Source of the DNA: Reyranella sp.
GTDB taxonomy: Bacteria; Pseudomonadota; Alphaproteobacteria; Reyranellales; Reyranellaceae
Direction of reading: 5' to 3'
Assembly: GCA_030679805.1 (NCBI GenBank)
Contig: JAUXST010000209.1
Coordinates: forward strand, 1 to 24,181
DNA: 24,181 nucleotides
Below are positions 7,380-14,088 of this stretch, in pieces. Each line of letters begins with the position of its first letter. The first letter of the stretch is position 1. The position numbers and the translations under genes were made by a program. The notes below the pieces were generated by a model, which did no database searches, had not been told where the DNA came from, and saw nothing but the letters and a program-made list of their open reading frames with translations.

Positions 7380-8621
7380 ATGGACGGCTCGATAAAAGTA
7401 CAGGAAACGCCTGCGACGCCCACGCCAACGCCGTCGCGCATGCCATCGCGATCGCTGCGCAACATCGCGTTGCTGGCGATGTGCCAGGCTCTGACGCAGA
7501 GCAGCAACACGCTGATGTTCGCCTCGTCGGCGCTGGCAGTGCTCACCATCGTCTCGCCCGACATGCGAATGTGGGCGAACCTGCCGATCACCATGCAGCA
7601 CCTCGGCGTCATGTTGACGGTGTTTCCCGCCTCGATGCTGATGATGCGGCGCGGCCGCAAGTTCGGATTCCGCACGGGTTCGGTCATGGGCATGGTGGGT
7701 GCGTCACTTGCCGCACTTGGCCTCGGCCTCGCCAGCTTCCCCGTGATGTGCCTGGGCGGCATCTTCCTCGGCAATGCCATCGCCAACATGCAGCTCTACC
7801 GGTTTGCCGCCGTCGAGCTGGCGCCCGGGGCATTTCGTGCCCAGGCAATCTCCTATGTAACGGCAGGTGGTGTGATCGCGGGTATCGTCGGGCCCAGCCT
7901 GGCGCGCTTCACGCCGGATCTTTGGGTGCCGCTCTTTCAAGCGAGTTTTGTGGCCGTCGTCATCGTCCACATCATCGTCTTCATCATTCTGGGCTTCATC
8001 GAGTTTCCCACCGTAAGACCGGAGGACATTTCCGGCCCGCAGAGATCGCTGTTCGAGATAGTGACCCAGCCGGCCTATATGGTGGCCTGCGCCGGGTCGA
8101 TGATCGCCTTCGGCGTCATGTCCTTCGTCATGGCGGCCTCGCCACTGGCCATCGTGCAATGCGGCCTCAGCCGGACCGAGGCGCCGATCACGATCTTTGT
8201 GCACGTCATGGGCATGTTCGTGCCGTCGTTCTTTACGGGACACCTGATTGCCCGTTTCGGCATCTTCAACGTGATGATCACCGGGATCGCGGTGCTGGTC
8301 GGCGGCGTCGCGGTGGCTCTGACGGGGGTGACCGAATGGCACTTCCGGGGGGCGCTCACCTTGAACGGGATCGGCTGGAACTTCCTGTTCGTCGGTGCCA
8401 CGACGCTGCTCACCACCACCTACCGGCCGTCGGAGCGGGGCAAAGCCCAAGCTTTCAACGATTTCATGGTGTTCAGCGTTACGACAGTCTCCAGTCTGAT
8501 GGCCAGTGTGGTCCTCGAGCTCAGGGGCTGGGCCGACCTCAACTACATGGCGCTGGCTCTGGTGCTCGTTGCCTTGGCGGTCATCGCGGTGTTTCGGTTG
8601 CGGCATCCTTCGCGCGCCTGA
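7380..8621 (+). CDS. MFS transporter, substrate unknown
   Basis: A 413-residue integral membrane protein with about 12 predicted hydrophobic segments. A proline/threonine-rich N-terminal tail (about 1-25) precedes the first helix. A basic cytoplasmic loop RRGRKFGFRTG after the second or third helix stands where MFS proteins have motif A, although the usual GxLxDRxGRR form is degraded. A GxxxGPxLAR-type segment (GGVIAGIVGPSLARF) resembles motif C of the fifth helix. The start at 7380 has no clear ribosome binding site; an in-frame ATG at 7440 is an alternative that would drop the tail. It sits between cofactor genes and hppA, so a role in flavin or thiamine traffic can be imagined, but nothing in the sequence proves it. 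Confidence 0.85.
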   Translation: MDGSIKVQETPATPTPTPSRMPSRSLRNIALLAMCQALTQSSNTLMFASSALAVLTIVSPDMRMWANLPITMQHLGVMLTVFPASMLMMRRGRKFGFRTGSVMGMVGASLAALGLGLASFPVMCLGGIFLGNAIANMQLYRFAAVELAPGAFRAQAISYVTAGGVIAGIVGPSLARFTPDLWVPLFQASFVAVVIVHIIVFIILGFIEFPTVRPEDISGPQRSLFEIVTQPAYMVACAGSMIAFGVMSFVMAASPLAIVQCGLSRTEAPITIFVHVMGMFVPSFFTGHLIARFGIFNVMITGIAVLVGGVAVALTGVTEWHFRGALTLNGIGWNFLFVGATTLLTTTYRPSERGKAQAFNDFMVFSVTTVSSLMASVVLELRGWADLNYMALALVLVALAVIAVFRLRHPSRA

Positions 8622-8635
8622 CGCCAAGCCTTTGA

Positions 8636-8659
8636 GGCAATGGGATTATTCCCACTGCC
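8636..8659 (+). other. Hairpin after the MFS gene
   Basis: GGCA-TGGGA pairs with TCCCA-TGCC around a TTAT loop, with one A-C mismatch in the stem. It begins 15 nt after the MFS stop codon. There is no T tract behind it, so it may be a 3'-end stabiliser or weak terminator rather than a standard intrinsic terminator. Confidence 0.4.
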
Positions 8660-8686
8660 TTCCTTGCGCGGACGGGGCCGTTCTGT

Positions 8687-8749
8687 CATTTTCCGCCCGC
8701 CTCGCGCCGGGGGGAGTCAATGACTTCGGCGAGCGCCGGGCGGAAAATG
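8687..8749 (+). repeat. Inverted repeat (13-bp perfect arms) upstream of hppA
   Basis: CATTTTCCGCCCG at 8687-8699 is exactly repeated in inverse orientation as CGGGCGGAAAATG at 8737-8749, with a 37-nt interval that itself holds a small palindrome (AGTCA-A-TGACT, about 8715-8725) and partly complementary CTCGC/GCGAG blocks. The right arm ends 25 nt before the hppA ATG. In RNA it could fold into a long branched hairpin in the leader; in DNA it could be an operator. See findings. Confidence 0.55.
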
Positions 8750-8774
8750 CCGCAAAAACAATAGGTTAGAAACG

Positions 8775-10880
8775 ATGTCTTCTGTTCTTATGGCCGTCCT
8801 GGGCTGCGGCGTCATCGCCGTGCTGTACGGCATTGTAACCGCGTCGCGAGTCATGGCGGCCGACGCCGGCACGCCGCGCATGCAAGAGATCGCTCAGGCC
8901 ATCCAGGAGGGTGCGGGCGCCTATCTGCGGCGCCAGTACACCACGATCGCCATCGTCGGTGTCGTCGTTCTCGTCGTGCTCGCAGTGCTGCTGGGCAAAT
9001 ATTCGGCCGTCGGCTTCCTGATCGGCGCCGTCCTGTCGGGGGCCACCGGTTTCATCGGCATGAACGTGTCGGTACGCGCCAACGTGCGTACCGCCGTCGC
9101 CGCCCAGAAGAGCCTGGCCCAGGGTCTTGACCTCGCCTTCAAGGCGGGAGCTGTGACCGGCATGCTGGTCGCGGGCCTCGCCCTGATCGGCGTCGGCGGC
9201 TACTACGCCGTTCTGCTCAAGATGGGTGTCCCGGGCGGCAGCCGCGACATGATCGACGCGCTGGTCTCGCTCGGATTCGGCGCCTCGCTGATCTCGATCT
9301 TCGCCCGTCTCGGCGGTGGCATCTTCACCAAGGGTGCGGATGTCGGCGGCGATATGGTCGGCAAGGTAGAGGCGGGAATTCCCGAAGATGACCCGCGCAA
9401 CCCTGCCACCATTGCCGACAACGTCGGCGACAATGTCGGCGACTGCGCCGGCATGGCGGCCGATCTGTTCGAAACCTACGCGGTGACGGTCGTCGCCACG
9501 ATGGTCCTGGCGTCGATTTTCTTCGCCGCCGATCCGATGCTGGTCTCCAAACTGATGGCCTATCCGCTGGTCATCGGCGGCGCCTGCATCATCACCTCGA
9601 TCATCGGCACCTACTTCGTCCGGCTCGGCTCGAACGGCAACATCATGTGGGCGATGTACAAGGGCGTGATCGTGGCTGCCGTGCTGTCGATCCCCGCCAT
9701 CTACTTCGCCACCGACCGGCTGGTCGGCATGAGCACGGTGCTGAAGGTGGGCGATAAGTCGTTCACCGGCATGTCGCTGTTCTACTGCTCGCTGGTCGGC
9801 CTTGCCATTACTGGCATCATCGTCTGGATCACCGAGTACTACACCGGCACCGACTATCGCCCGGTCAAGGCCGTCGCCAAAGCGTCGGTCACCGGTCACG
9901 GCACCAACGTGATCGCGGGTCTGGCGTTCTCGATGGAAGCCACGGCCGGCCCGGCGCTGCTGATCTGCGCCGGCATCGTGATCTGCTACGTGCTGGCCGG
10001 CCTGTTCGGCATCGCTATCGCCACGACCGCCATGTTGGCGCTCGCCGGCATGGTGGTGGCGCTCGACGCCTACGGCCCGGTCACCGACAATGCCGGCGGC
10101 ATTGCCGAAATGGCGGGCCTGCCCAAGGAAGTACGCAAGAACACCGACGCGCTCGACGCCGTCGGCAACACCACCAAGGCCGTTACCAAGGGCTATGCCA
10201 TTGCCTCGGCCGGCCTTGGCGCTCTGGTGCTGTTCGCGGCCTATACCTCGGACCTCGACTACTTCATCGCCCAGGGCAAACTTGGCGTGAAGGCCGTCAG
10301 CTTCTCGCTGACCAATCCCTACGTGGTGGTCGGTCTGCTGATCGGCGGCGGTCTGCCATATCTGTTCGGCGGCATGTCCATGCTGGCCGTCGGCCGCGCC
10401 GCGCAATCGGTGGTCGAGGAGGTTCGCCGCCAGTTCAAGGAGAAGCCCGGCATCATGGCGGGCACGGATCGTCCGGATTACGGCCGCGCCGTCGACATGC
10501 TCACCAAGGCCGCGATCAAGGAGATGATGATCCCCTCGCTGCTGCCGGTTCTGTCACCGATCGTGCTGTTCTTCGTGATCGCCGCCATCGCAGGCCGCGC
10601 CGACGCTTTCGCGGCGGTCGGTGCCATGCTGCTGGGTGTGATCGTCACCGGCATCTACGTCGCCATTTCGATGACGGCGGGCGGTGGTGCCTGGGACAAC
10701 GCCAAGAAGTACATCGAAGAAGGCCATTTCGGTGGCAAGGGATCCGAGGCCCACAAGGCCGCGGTGACCGGCGACACTGTCGGTGACCCGTACAAGGACA
10801 CGGCCGGCCCGGCCGTGAACCCCATGATCAAGATCACGAACATCGTGGCCCTGCTGCTGCTCGCCGTGCTCGCGCACTGA
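8775..10880 (+). CDS. hppA: K+-insensitive proton-translocating pyrophosphatase
   Basis: A 701-residue membrane pyrophosphatase with about 16 hydrophobic segments. It couples hydrolysis of cytosolic pyrophosphate to proton export across the inner membrane. The substrate site is intact: GGIFTKGADVGGDMVGKVEAG (about 181-201), followed by EDDPRNPATIADNVGDNVGDCAGMAADLFE (from 205), and the C-terminal GDTVGDPYKDTAGPAVNP. In the segment that decides cation dependence it reads GNTTKAVTKG (464-473); lysine K468, where K+-dependent enzymes have alanine, marks the K+-independent H+ pumps as in Rhodospirillum rubrum. The ATG at 8775 follows an AGGTTAGAAACG leader. The gene stands alone, with a structured 153-nt upstream region and a strong terminator behind it. 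Confidence 0.97.
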   Translation: MSSVLMAVLGCGVIAVLYGIVTASRVMAADAGTPRMQEIAQAIQEGAGAYLRRQYTTIAIVGVVVLVVLAVLLGKYSAVGFLIGAVLSGATGFIGMNVSVRANVRTAVAAQKSLAQGLDLAFKAGAVTGMLVAGLALIGVGGYYAVLLKMGVPGGSRDMIDALVSLGFGASLISIFARLGGGIFTKGADVGGDMVGKVEAGIPEDDPRNPATIADNVGDNVGDCAGMAADLFETYAVTVVATMVLASIFFAADPMLVSKLMAYPLVIGGACIITSIIGTYFVRLGSNGNIMWAMYKGVIVAAVLSIPAIYFATDRLVGMSTVLKVGDKSFTGMSLFYCSLVGLAITGIIVWITEYYTGTDYRPVKAVAKASVTGHGTNVIAGLAFSMEATAGPALLICAGIVICYVLAGLFGIAIATTAMLALAGMVVALDAYGPVTDNAGGIAEMAGLPKEVRKNTDALDAVGNTTKAVTKGYAIASAGLGALVLFAAYTSDLDYFIAQGKLGVKAVSFSLTNPYVVVGLLIGGGLPYLFGGMSMLAVGRAAQSVVEEVRRQFKEKPGIMAGTDRPDYGRAVDMLTKAAIKEMMIPSLLPVLSPIVLFFVIAAIAGRADAFAAVGAMLLGVIVTGIYVAISMTAGGGAWDNAKKYIEEGHFGGKGSEAHKAAVTGDTVGDPYKDTAGPAVNPMIKITNIVALLLLAVLAH

Positions 10881-10904
10881 GACAACGGCAACCGAACGTC
10901 AAGG

Positions 10905-10935
10905 AAAAGCCCCGGTCGAAGGACCGGGGCTTTTT
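10905..10935. terminator. Bidirectional intrinsic terminator between hppA and bamE
   Basis: AAAAGCCCCGGTC (10905-10917) and GACCGGGGCTTTT (10922-10934) form a perfect 13-bp stem with a GAAG tetraloop, followed by a T run on the plus strand. It begins 25 nt after the hppA stop. On the minus strand the same stem ends in TTTT 40 nt after the bamE stop, so it probably serves both convergent genes. Confidence 0.93.
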
Positions 10936-10974
10936 CTATGCCTCCGAGGAGAAGGACGAGATTCGCAACGGGCG

Positions 10975-11466
10975 TCAGATACCGCCGCCGGTCGGCGCGC
11001 CCGGGCTGGTACCCTGCTTGGTGGCCGGGTTGAACTTGCCCACGTTGCCCAGGATCTGCTCCAGCACCGTGAGTTCCTTGCCCGAAGTCGGCGTAATGCG
11101 CTGAACCATGACGATGTCCCGTGCTTCGGCCAGATCGTAGTTCTTGATCGCCGCGACGCGCCCGGAGTCGTTAAAGGTGATCTGTATCACCTTCTGCTGG
11201 GTGATGTCCGGCTTGAGGAAGGCGTACGCTTCCTGCGTCTCGCTGATGAAATACCAGACGTTAGGATTGAAGGTGGAGACGGCCGATGGCGACCCGATGA
11301 GGCGCACGACGTCCTCGCGGCTTTGGGTGCCGACTTCGAGCTTCTCCGTCGAGCCGGGGGTTGGCACGAAGCCGCGCTGATAGAATTGAGGATCGCAGGC
11401 CCCCAGCGCCACGAGGGCGGGGGCGAGAAGGGCGCCAGCGAGGGCGGCAGAGGCAAAGCGGCGCAT
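10975..11466 (-). CDS. bamE: Outer membrane protein assembly lipoprotein BamE (SmpA/OmlA family)
   Basis: A 163-residue lipoprotein. Residues 1-23 form a lipoprotein signal peptide (MRRFASAALAGALLAPALVA then LGA-C24 as lipobox), and the BamE/SmpA domain spans about 38-120: KLEVGTQSREDVVRLIGSPS, FNPNVWYFISE and VIQITFNDSGRVAAIKNYD are the expected two-helix, three-strand elements. BamE assists the Bam complex in inserting outer-membrane proteins. The frame is open far upstream, but the ATG at 11466 is the only start that yields a proper signal peptide. The residue after the acylated cysteine is Asp (D25). The last 40 residues are glycine/proline-rich. It is divergent from the CBP3-like gene, a pairing known in alphaproteobacteria. 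Confidence 0.92.
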   Translation of the reverse strand: MRRFASAALAGALLAPALVALGACDPQFYQRGFVPTPGSTEKLEVGTQSREDVVRLIGSPSAVSTFNPNVWYFISETQEAYAFLKPDITQQKVIQITFNDSGRVAAIKNYDLAEARDIVMVQRITPTSGKELTVLEQILGNVGKFNPATKQGTSPGAPTGGGI

Positions 11467-11512
11467 GACGGGCTCTGGAGTAGGGCTTGGGTTCCGGAGA
11501 AAGACGGTGCAC

Positions 11513-11541
11513 AACATGTCGCGATGGTCGTTCCGGGTCAA
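11513..11541 (-). promoter_or_regulatory. Candidate bamE promoter
   Basis: On the minus strand TTGACC (11541-11536) and CATGTT (11518-11513) are separated by exactly 17 nt. The -35 element is good, the -10 element only partial. It would start transcription about 40 nt before the bamE ATG. Confidence 0.4.
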
Positions 11542-11571
11542 CCTGCGCCCGCGGCCGGAGGGAGCTGGATC

Positions 11572-12063
11572 GTGTTTCGTCGCAAGAGTGCCGAAGACAA
11601 GTTTGCCGCTGCGTTCTATCTGCAAGTGGCGGAGGAGGCGCGTCGACCGCGGCTGTTCGACGCCTGCGGCATTCCCGACACGCTCGACGGCCGCTTCGAT
11701 GCCTTGGCGTTGCATGCCGCCCTTGCCATCGACCGCCTGCGTCGTGAGCCTGACGGCGATCGGCTGGCCCAGGCCTTCTTCGATGTCATGTTCAGCCACC
11801 TCGACGTCACCCTGCGTGAAATCGGCATTCAGGATCTCGGCGTCGGACGGCGGATCAAGATCATGGCGGAAGGGCTGCACGGGCGGGCGCTTGCCTACCG
11901 CGCGGCGCTCGCCGGCGGCCCTATCCCCTTGGCGGAGGTCTTGCGGCGCAACGCCTATGGGGGTACGTCGCCTGCCGATACTGCCTTGGCTCGACTGGAA
12001 GAGCATATCCGCGGATATGCTGGGATACTCGCCAGCACGGCTCGTAATGGTTTGATAAAATAG
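11572..12063 (+). CDS. Ubiquinol-cytochrome c chaperone family protein (CBP3-like)
   Basis: The protein (163 residues from the GTG at 11572) matches the ubiquinol-cytochrome c chaperone family related to mitochondrial CBP3/UQCC1, which helps assemble cytochrome b of complex III. Recognisable parts are AFYLQVAEEARRPRLFD, IPDTLDGRFDALALHAALAI, and the core AQAFFDVMFSHLDVTLREIG-IQDLGVGRRIKIMAEGLHGRALAY, ending LARLEEHIRGY. It has no signal or membrane segment, as expected for a cytoplasmic helical protein. The GTG is favoured because GGAGGGAG lies 6-7 nt upstream and the family homology begins right there; an in-frame ATG at 11524 would add 16 unrelated residues. yceD follows after 9 nt. Confidence 0.9.
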   Translation: MFRRKSAEDKFAAAFYLQVAEEARRPRLFDACGIPDTLDGRFDALALHAALAIDRLRREPDGDRLAQAFFDVMFSHLDVTLREIGIQDLGVGRRIKIMAEGLHGRALAYRAALAGGPIPLAEVLRRNAYGGTSPADTALARLEEHIRGYAGILASTARNGLIK

Positions 12064-12072
12064 ATTAGAAAA

Positions 12073-12657
12073 ATGTCAGAACAGATTGATAATAAACATA
12101 AATCAGAAATTCAAAGGATCGTCGATCTGGATCGGATGGGCCGTTCCGGTACGGCGCAGGACATCGTCGCCAGCGAGAGCGAGTGTGCGGCCCTCGCCAA
12201 ACGATTCGGCTTCCTGGGGGTGTCGGGCTTTGCCGCCCGGGTGACGATCGATTCGCAGATCGGCGGTCAGGTTGTGGTTGAAGGCCGTTTGCGTGGAAAG
12301 ATCGTCCAGGCTTGCGTGCTGAGTCTGGAGCCCGTGACGCAGGCCCTCGACGACGCCTTTCGCATCGTGTTCAAGAAGGACCTTGCCGAAGAGCTTGATC
12401 CGGAAAGCGGAGAGGCGGTCCTCAGCGCGCAGGCAGATGCCCCCGAGCCACTGGTGGGAAATATGCTCGACGTCGGCGAAATAGTGGCCGAGCAACTCGC
12501 GCTGGTGGCCGAACCTTATCCACGGCGGGCCGGCGTGAAACTCGAGGACGTCCTCCCCAAGTTCAGGGGCGGCCTCCGGCGAGGGGCTCCGGGCCAGCAG
12601 CGGCATCCCTTTGCCGGGCTGGCGGCGCTCAGAGACAAACCCCGCCGCGACCGCTAA
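12073..12657 (+). CDS. yceD: DUF177 / YceD family protein
   Basis: A 194-residue protein of the DUF177 family, which in bacteria and plants is linked to accumulation of large-subunit (23S) rRNA and is nearly always next to rpmF. Matching features are ALAKRFGFLGVSGFAARVTI, VVEGRLRGKIVQACVLSLEPV (about 74-94), DVGEIVAEQLALVAEPYPRRAGV and the C-terminal HPFAGLAAL. The start ATG at 12073 has no real Shine-Dalgarno; the first 17 codons are unusually A+T-rich for this region (many AAA, AAT, ATT), but homology (IVDLDRMGR onward) requires reading through this part. It lies 9 nt after the chaperone gene and 111 nt before rpmF. Confidence 0.9.
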   Translation: MSEQIDNKHKSEIQRIVDLDRMGRSGTAQDIVASESECAALAKRFGFLGVSGFAARVTIDSQIGGQVVVEGRLRGKIVQACVLSLEPVTQALDDAFRIVFKKDLAEELDPESGEAVLSAQADAPEPLVGNMLDVGEIVAEQLALVAEPYPRRAGVKLEDVLPKFRGGLRRGAPGQQRHPFAGLAALRDKPRRDR

Positions 12658-12699
12658 GGTGTTGCAGGGCTAGAACGATTTGGCTAGAGAAGGCCGCCC

Positions 12700-12730
12700 G
12701 CCGCGCCGCTAGAGCGCGGCTCAGCTTTTT
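12700..12730 (+). terminator. Terminator- or attenuator-like hairpin in the rpmF leader
   Basis: GCCGCGC (12700-12706) and GCGCGGC (12714-12720) form a perfect 7-bp GC stem with loop CGCTAGA, and TTTTT occurs 5 nt later (12726-12730). The T run is offset from the stem, so termination may be weak. It lies in the yceD-rpmF gap. Confidence 0.45.
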
Positions 12731-12731
12731 G

Positions 12732-12753
12732 GGGCCCGCGTTGGCGTGGGCCC
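12732..12753 (+). other. Second leader hairpin, just before the rpmF ribosome binding site
   Basis: GGGCCCGCG (12732-12740) and CGTGGGCCC (12745-12753) pair over 9 positions with one G-U wobble and a TTGG loop. The hairpin ends about 6 nt before the GGAG Shine-Dalgarno of rpmF, so it could influence ribosome loading or mRNA processing. Confidence 0.5.
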
Positions 12754-12768
12754 GTCGTGGAGATCGTC

Positions 12769-12963
12769 ATGGCTGTTCCCAAGAAAAAGATTTCGAAGTC
12801 CCGCCGCAATATGCGCCGGTCGCACCACGCGCTGCCAACCATGGCCTACGTCGAGTGCAAGAATTGCGGTGAACTCAAGCGGCCGCACATGGTTTGCTCG
12901 CATTGCGGATACTACCGTGAGGACATGCCGGTTCTGGCCGACGCAACGTCGGCCGAGAAGTAG
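12769..12963 (+). CDS. rpmF: 50S ribosomal protein L32
   Basis: A 64-residue L32, normal length. It opens with the invariant MAVPKKKISKSRRNMRRSHH and carries a complete zinc ribbon (C30, C33, C43, C46), i.e. the zinc-containing form rather than the cysteine-free form found as a low-zinc paralogue in some bacteria. The start ATG at 12769 has GGAG 7 nt upstream; a GTG four codons earlier is in frame but would put MEIV before the otherwise invariant start. It is followed after 54 nt by plsX, the order yceD-rpmF-plsX-fabH known also from E. coli. Confidence 0.96.
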   Translation: MAVPKKKISKSRRNMRRSHHALPTMAYVECKNCGELKRPHMVCSHCGYYREDMPVLADATSAEK

Positions 12964-13017
12964 GCCGTAGGCGGCCTCGCCGGCAATGCGCTGGCAACCG
13001 ACAGGCAGAGCATCCCC

Positions 13018-14088
13018 GTGAGCGTCGGCAAGGTCGTTCTGGCACTCGATGGCATGGGCGGCGATCACGCGCCCGAGGTCGTCGTGAACGGAGCCGATAT
13101 TGCCCGCGAACGCTATCCCGGAGCGTCCTTCCTCCTGTTCGGCGATCCGGACCGGTTGAAGCCTCTGGTCGATCGCCGCAAGGGCTTGGCACAGGTCCTC
13201 GAGATCGTCGCAGCTGCGGATGCGGTCAGTGCCGACGACAAGCCGTCCTTCGCGCTGCGCCGGCGCCGCCAGTCGAGCATGTGGCTGGCCGTGGACGCGG
13301 CGGCTCAGGGGCGTGCCGATACTGTCGTGTCCGCCGGCAACACCGGCGCCTTGCTCGCCATCTCGATGATGGCCATGCGCATGCTCCCGGGCGCCCATCG
13401 GCCGGCGCTTGCCTCGTTCCTTCCGACCAGCCGGGGCGAGACGGTGATGCTCGATCTCGGCGCCAATCTCGAATGCGACGCCGAGAACCTCGCTGAATTC
13501 GCGGTCATGGGCAGCGTGTTCGCCCAGGTCCTGCTGGGCCTCAGCGAACCGAAGGTCGGCCTGCTGAACGTCGGGTCCGAGGAACTGAAGGGCCACGAGG
13601 AACTGCGTCAGGCGGCGTTGTGGCTTCGTCGCGAGGGTTCGCCGGTTTCCTTCCACGGCTTTGTCGAGGGCAACGACATCGGCGTCGGGAAAGTGGACGT
13701 CGTCGTCACCGATGGCTTCACCGGCAACGTCGCGCTGAAGGCCATCGAAGGTACTGCGAAGCTCTACACCAGTTTCGTGCGCGATGCGTTCAGGACCTCG
13801 ACCTTTGCCAAGATCGGCTATCTTTTCGCCTCGGGCGCCTGGGTCAAACTGCGCAAGCGCGTCGATCCGCGGCGCTACAATGGCGGTGTCTTCCTGGGGC
13901 TCGATGGGGTTTGCGTGAAGAGCCACGGCGGGACCGACGCTTTGGGCTTCGCCTATGCCATCGGCGTGGCAATCGACATGGTCCGCTACGAGTACAAGAG
14001 CAAGCTTGTCGAGGGTCTGGCCAAGTTGCACGAGCTGACGGCGACAGCAGAAGCGCCGGTACTGCAGGCAGGCGGAGGAGGCGCGTGA
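13018..14088 (+). CDS. plsX: Phosphate acyltransferase PlsX
   Basis: A 356-residue PlsX, which makes acyl-phosphate from acyl-ACP as the first step of membrane phospholipid synthesis together with PlsY and PlsC. ALDGMGGDHAPEVVVNGA (about 9-26), VSAGNTGALLAI, LGANLECDAENL, VGLLNVGSEELKG, VVTDGFTGNVALKAIEG and the C-terminal GVCVKSHGGTDALGFAYAI are all present. The GTG at 13018 is chosen because homology begins immediately after it and AGGCAGAG lies upstream. The stop overlaps the fabH GTG (GTGA), so the two are translationally coupled. Confidence 0.96.
   Translation: MSVGKVVLALDGMGGDHAPEVVVNGADIARERYPGASFLLFGDPDRLKPLVDRRKGLAQVLEIVAAADAVSADDKPSFALRRRRQSSMWLAVDAAAQGRADTVVSAGNTGALLAISMMAMRMLPGAHRPALASFLPTSRGETVMLDLGANLECDAENLAEFAVMGSVFAQVLLGLSEPKVGLLNVGSEELKGHEELRQAALWLRREGSPVSFHGFVEGNDIGVGKVDVVVTDGFTGNVALKAIEGTAKLYTSFVRDAFRTSTFAKIGYLFASGAWVKLRKRVDPRRYNGGVFLGLDGVCVKSHGGTDALGFAYAIGVAIDMVRYEYKSKLVEGLAKLHELTATAEAPVLQAGGGGA

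Noticed and set aside
8766..10406. 546-codon open frame antisense to hppA
   Set aside because: His/Asp/Gly/Arg-rich composition typical of the antisense frame of a GC-rich gene; hppA itself is fully conserved.
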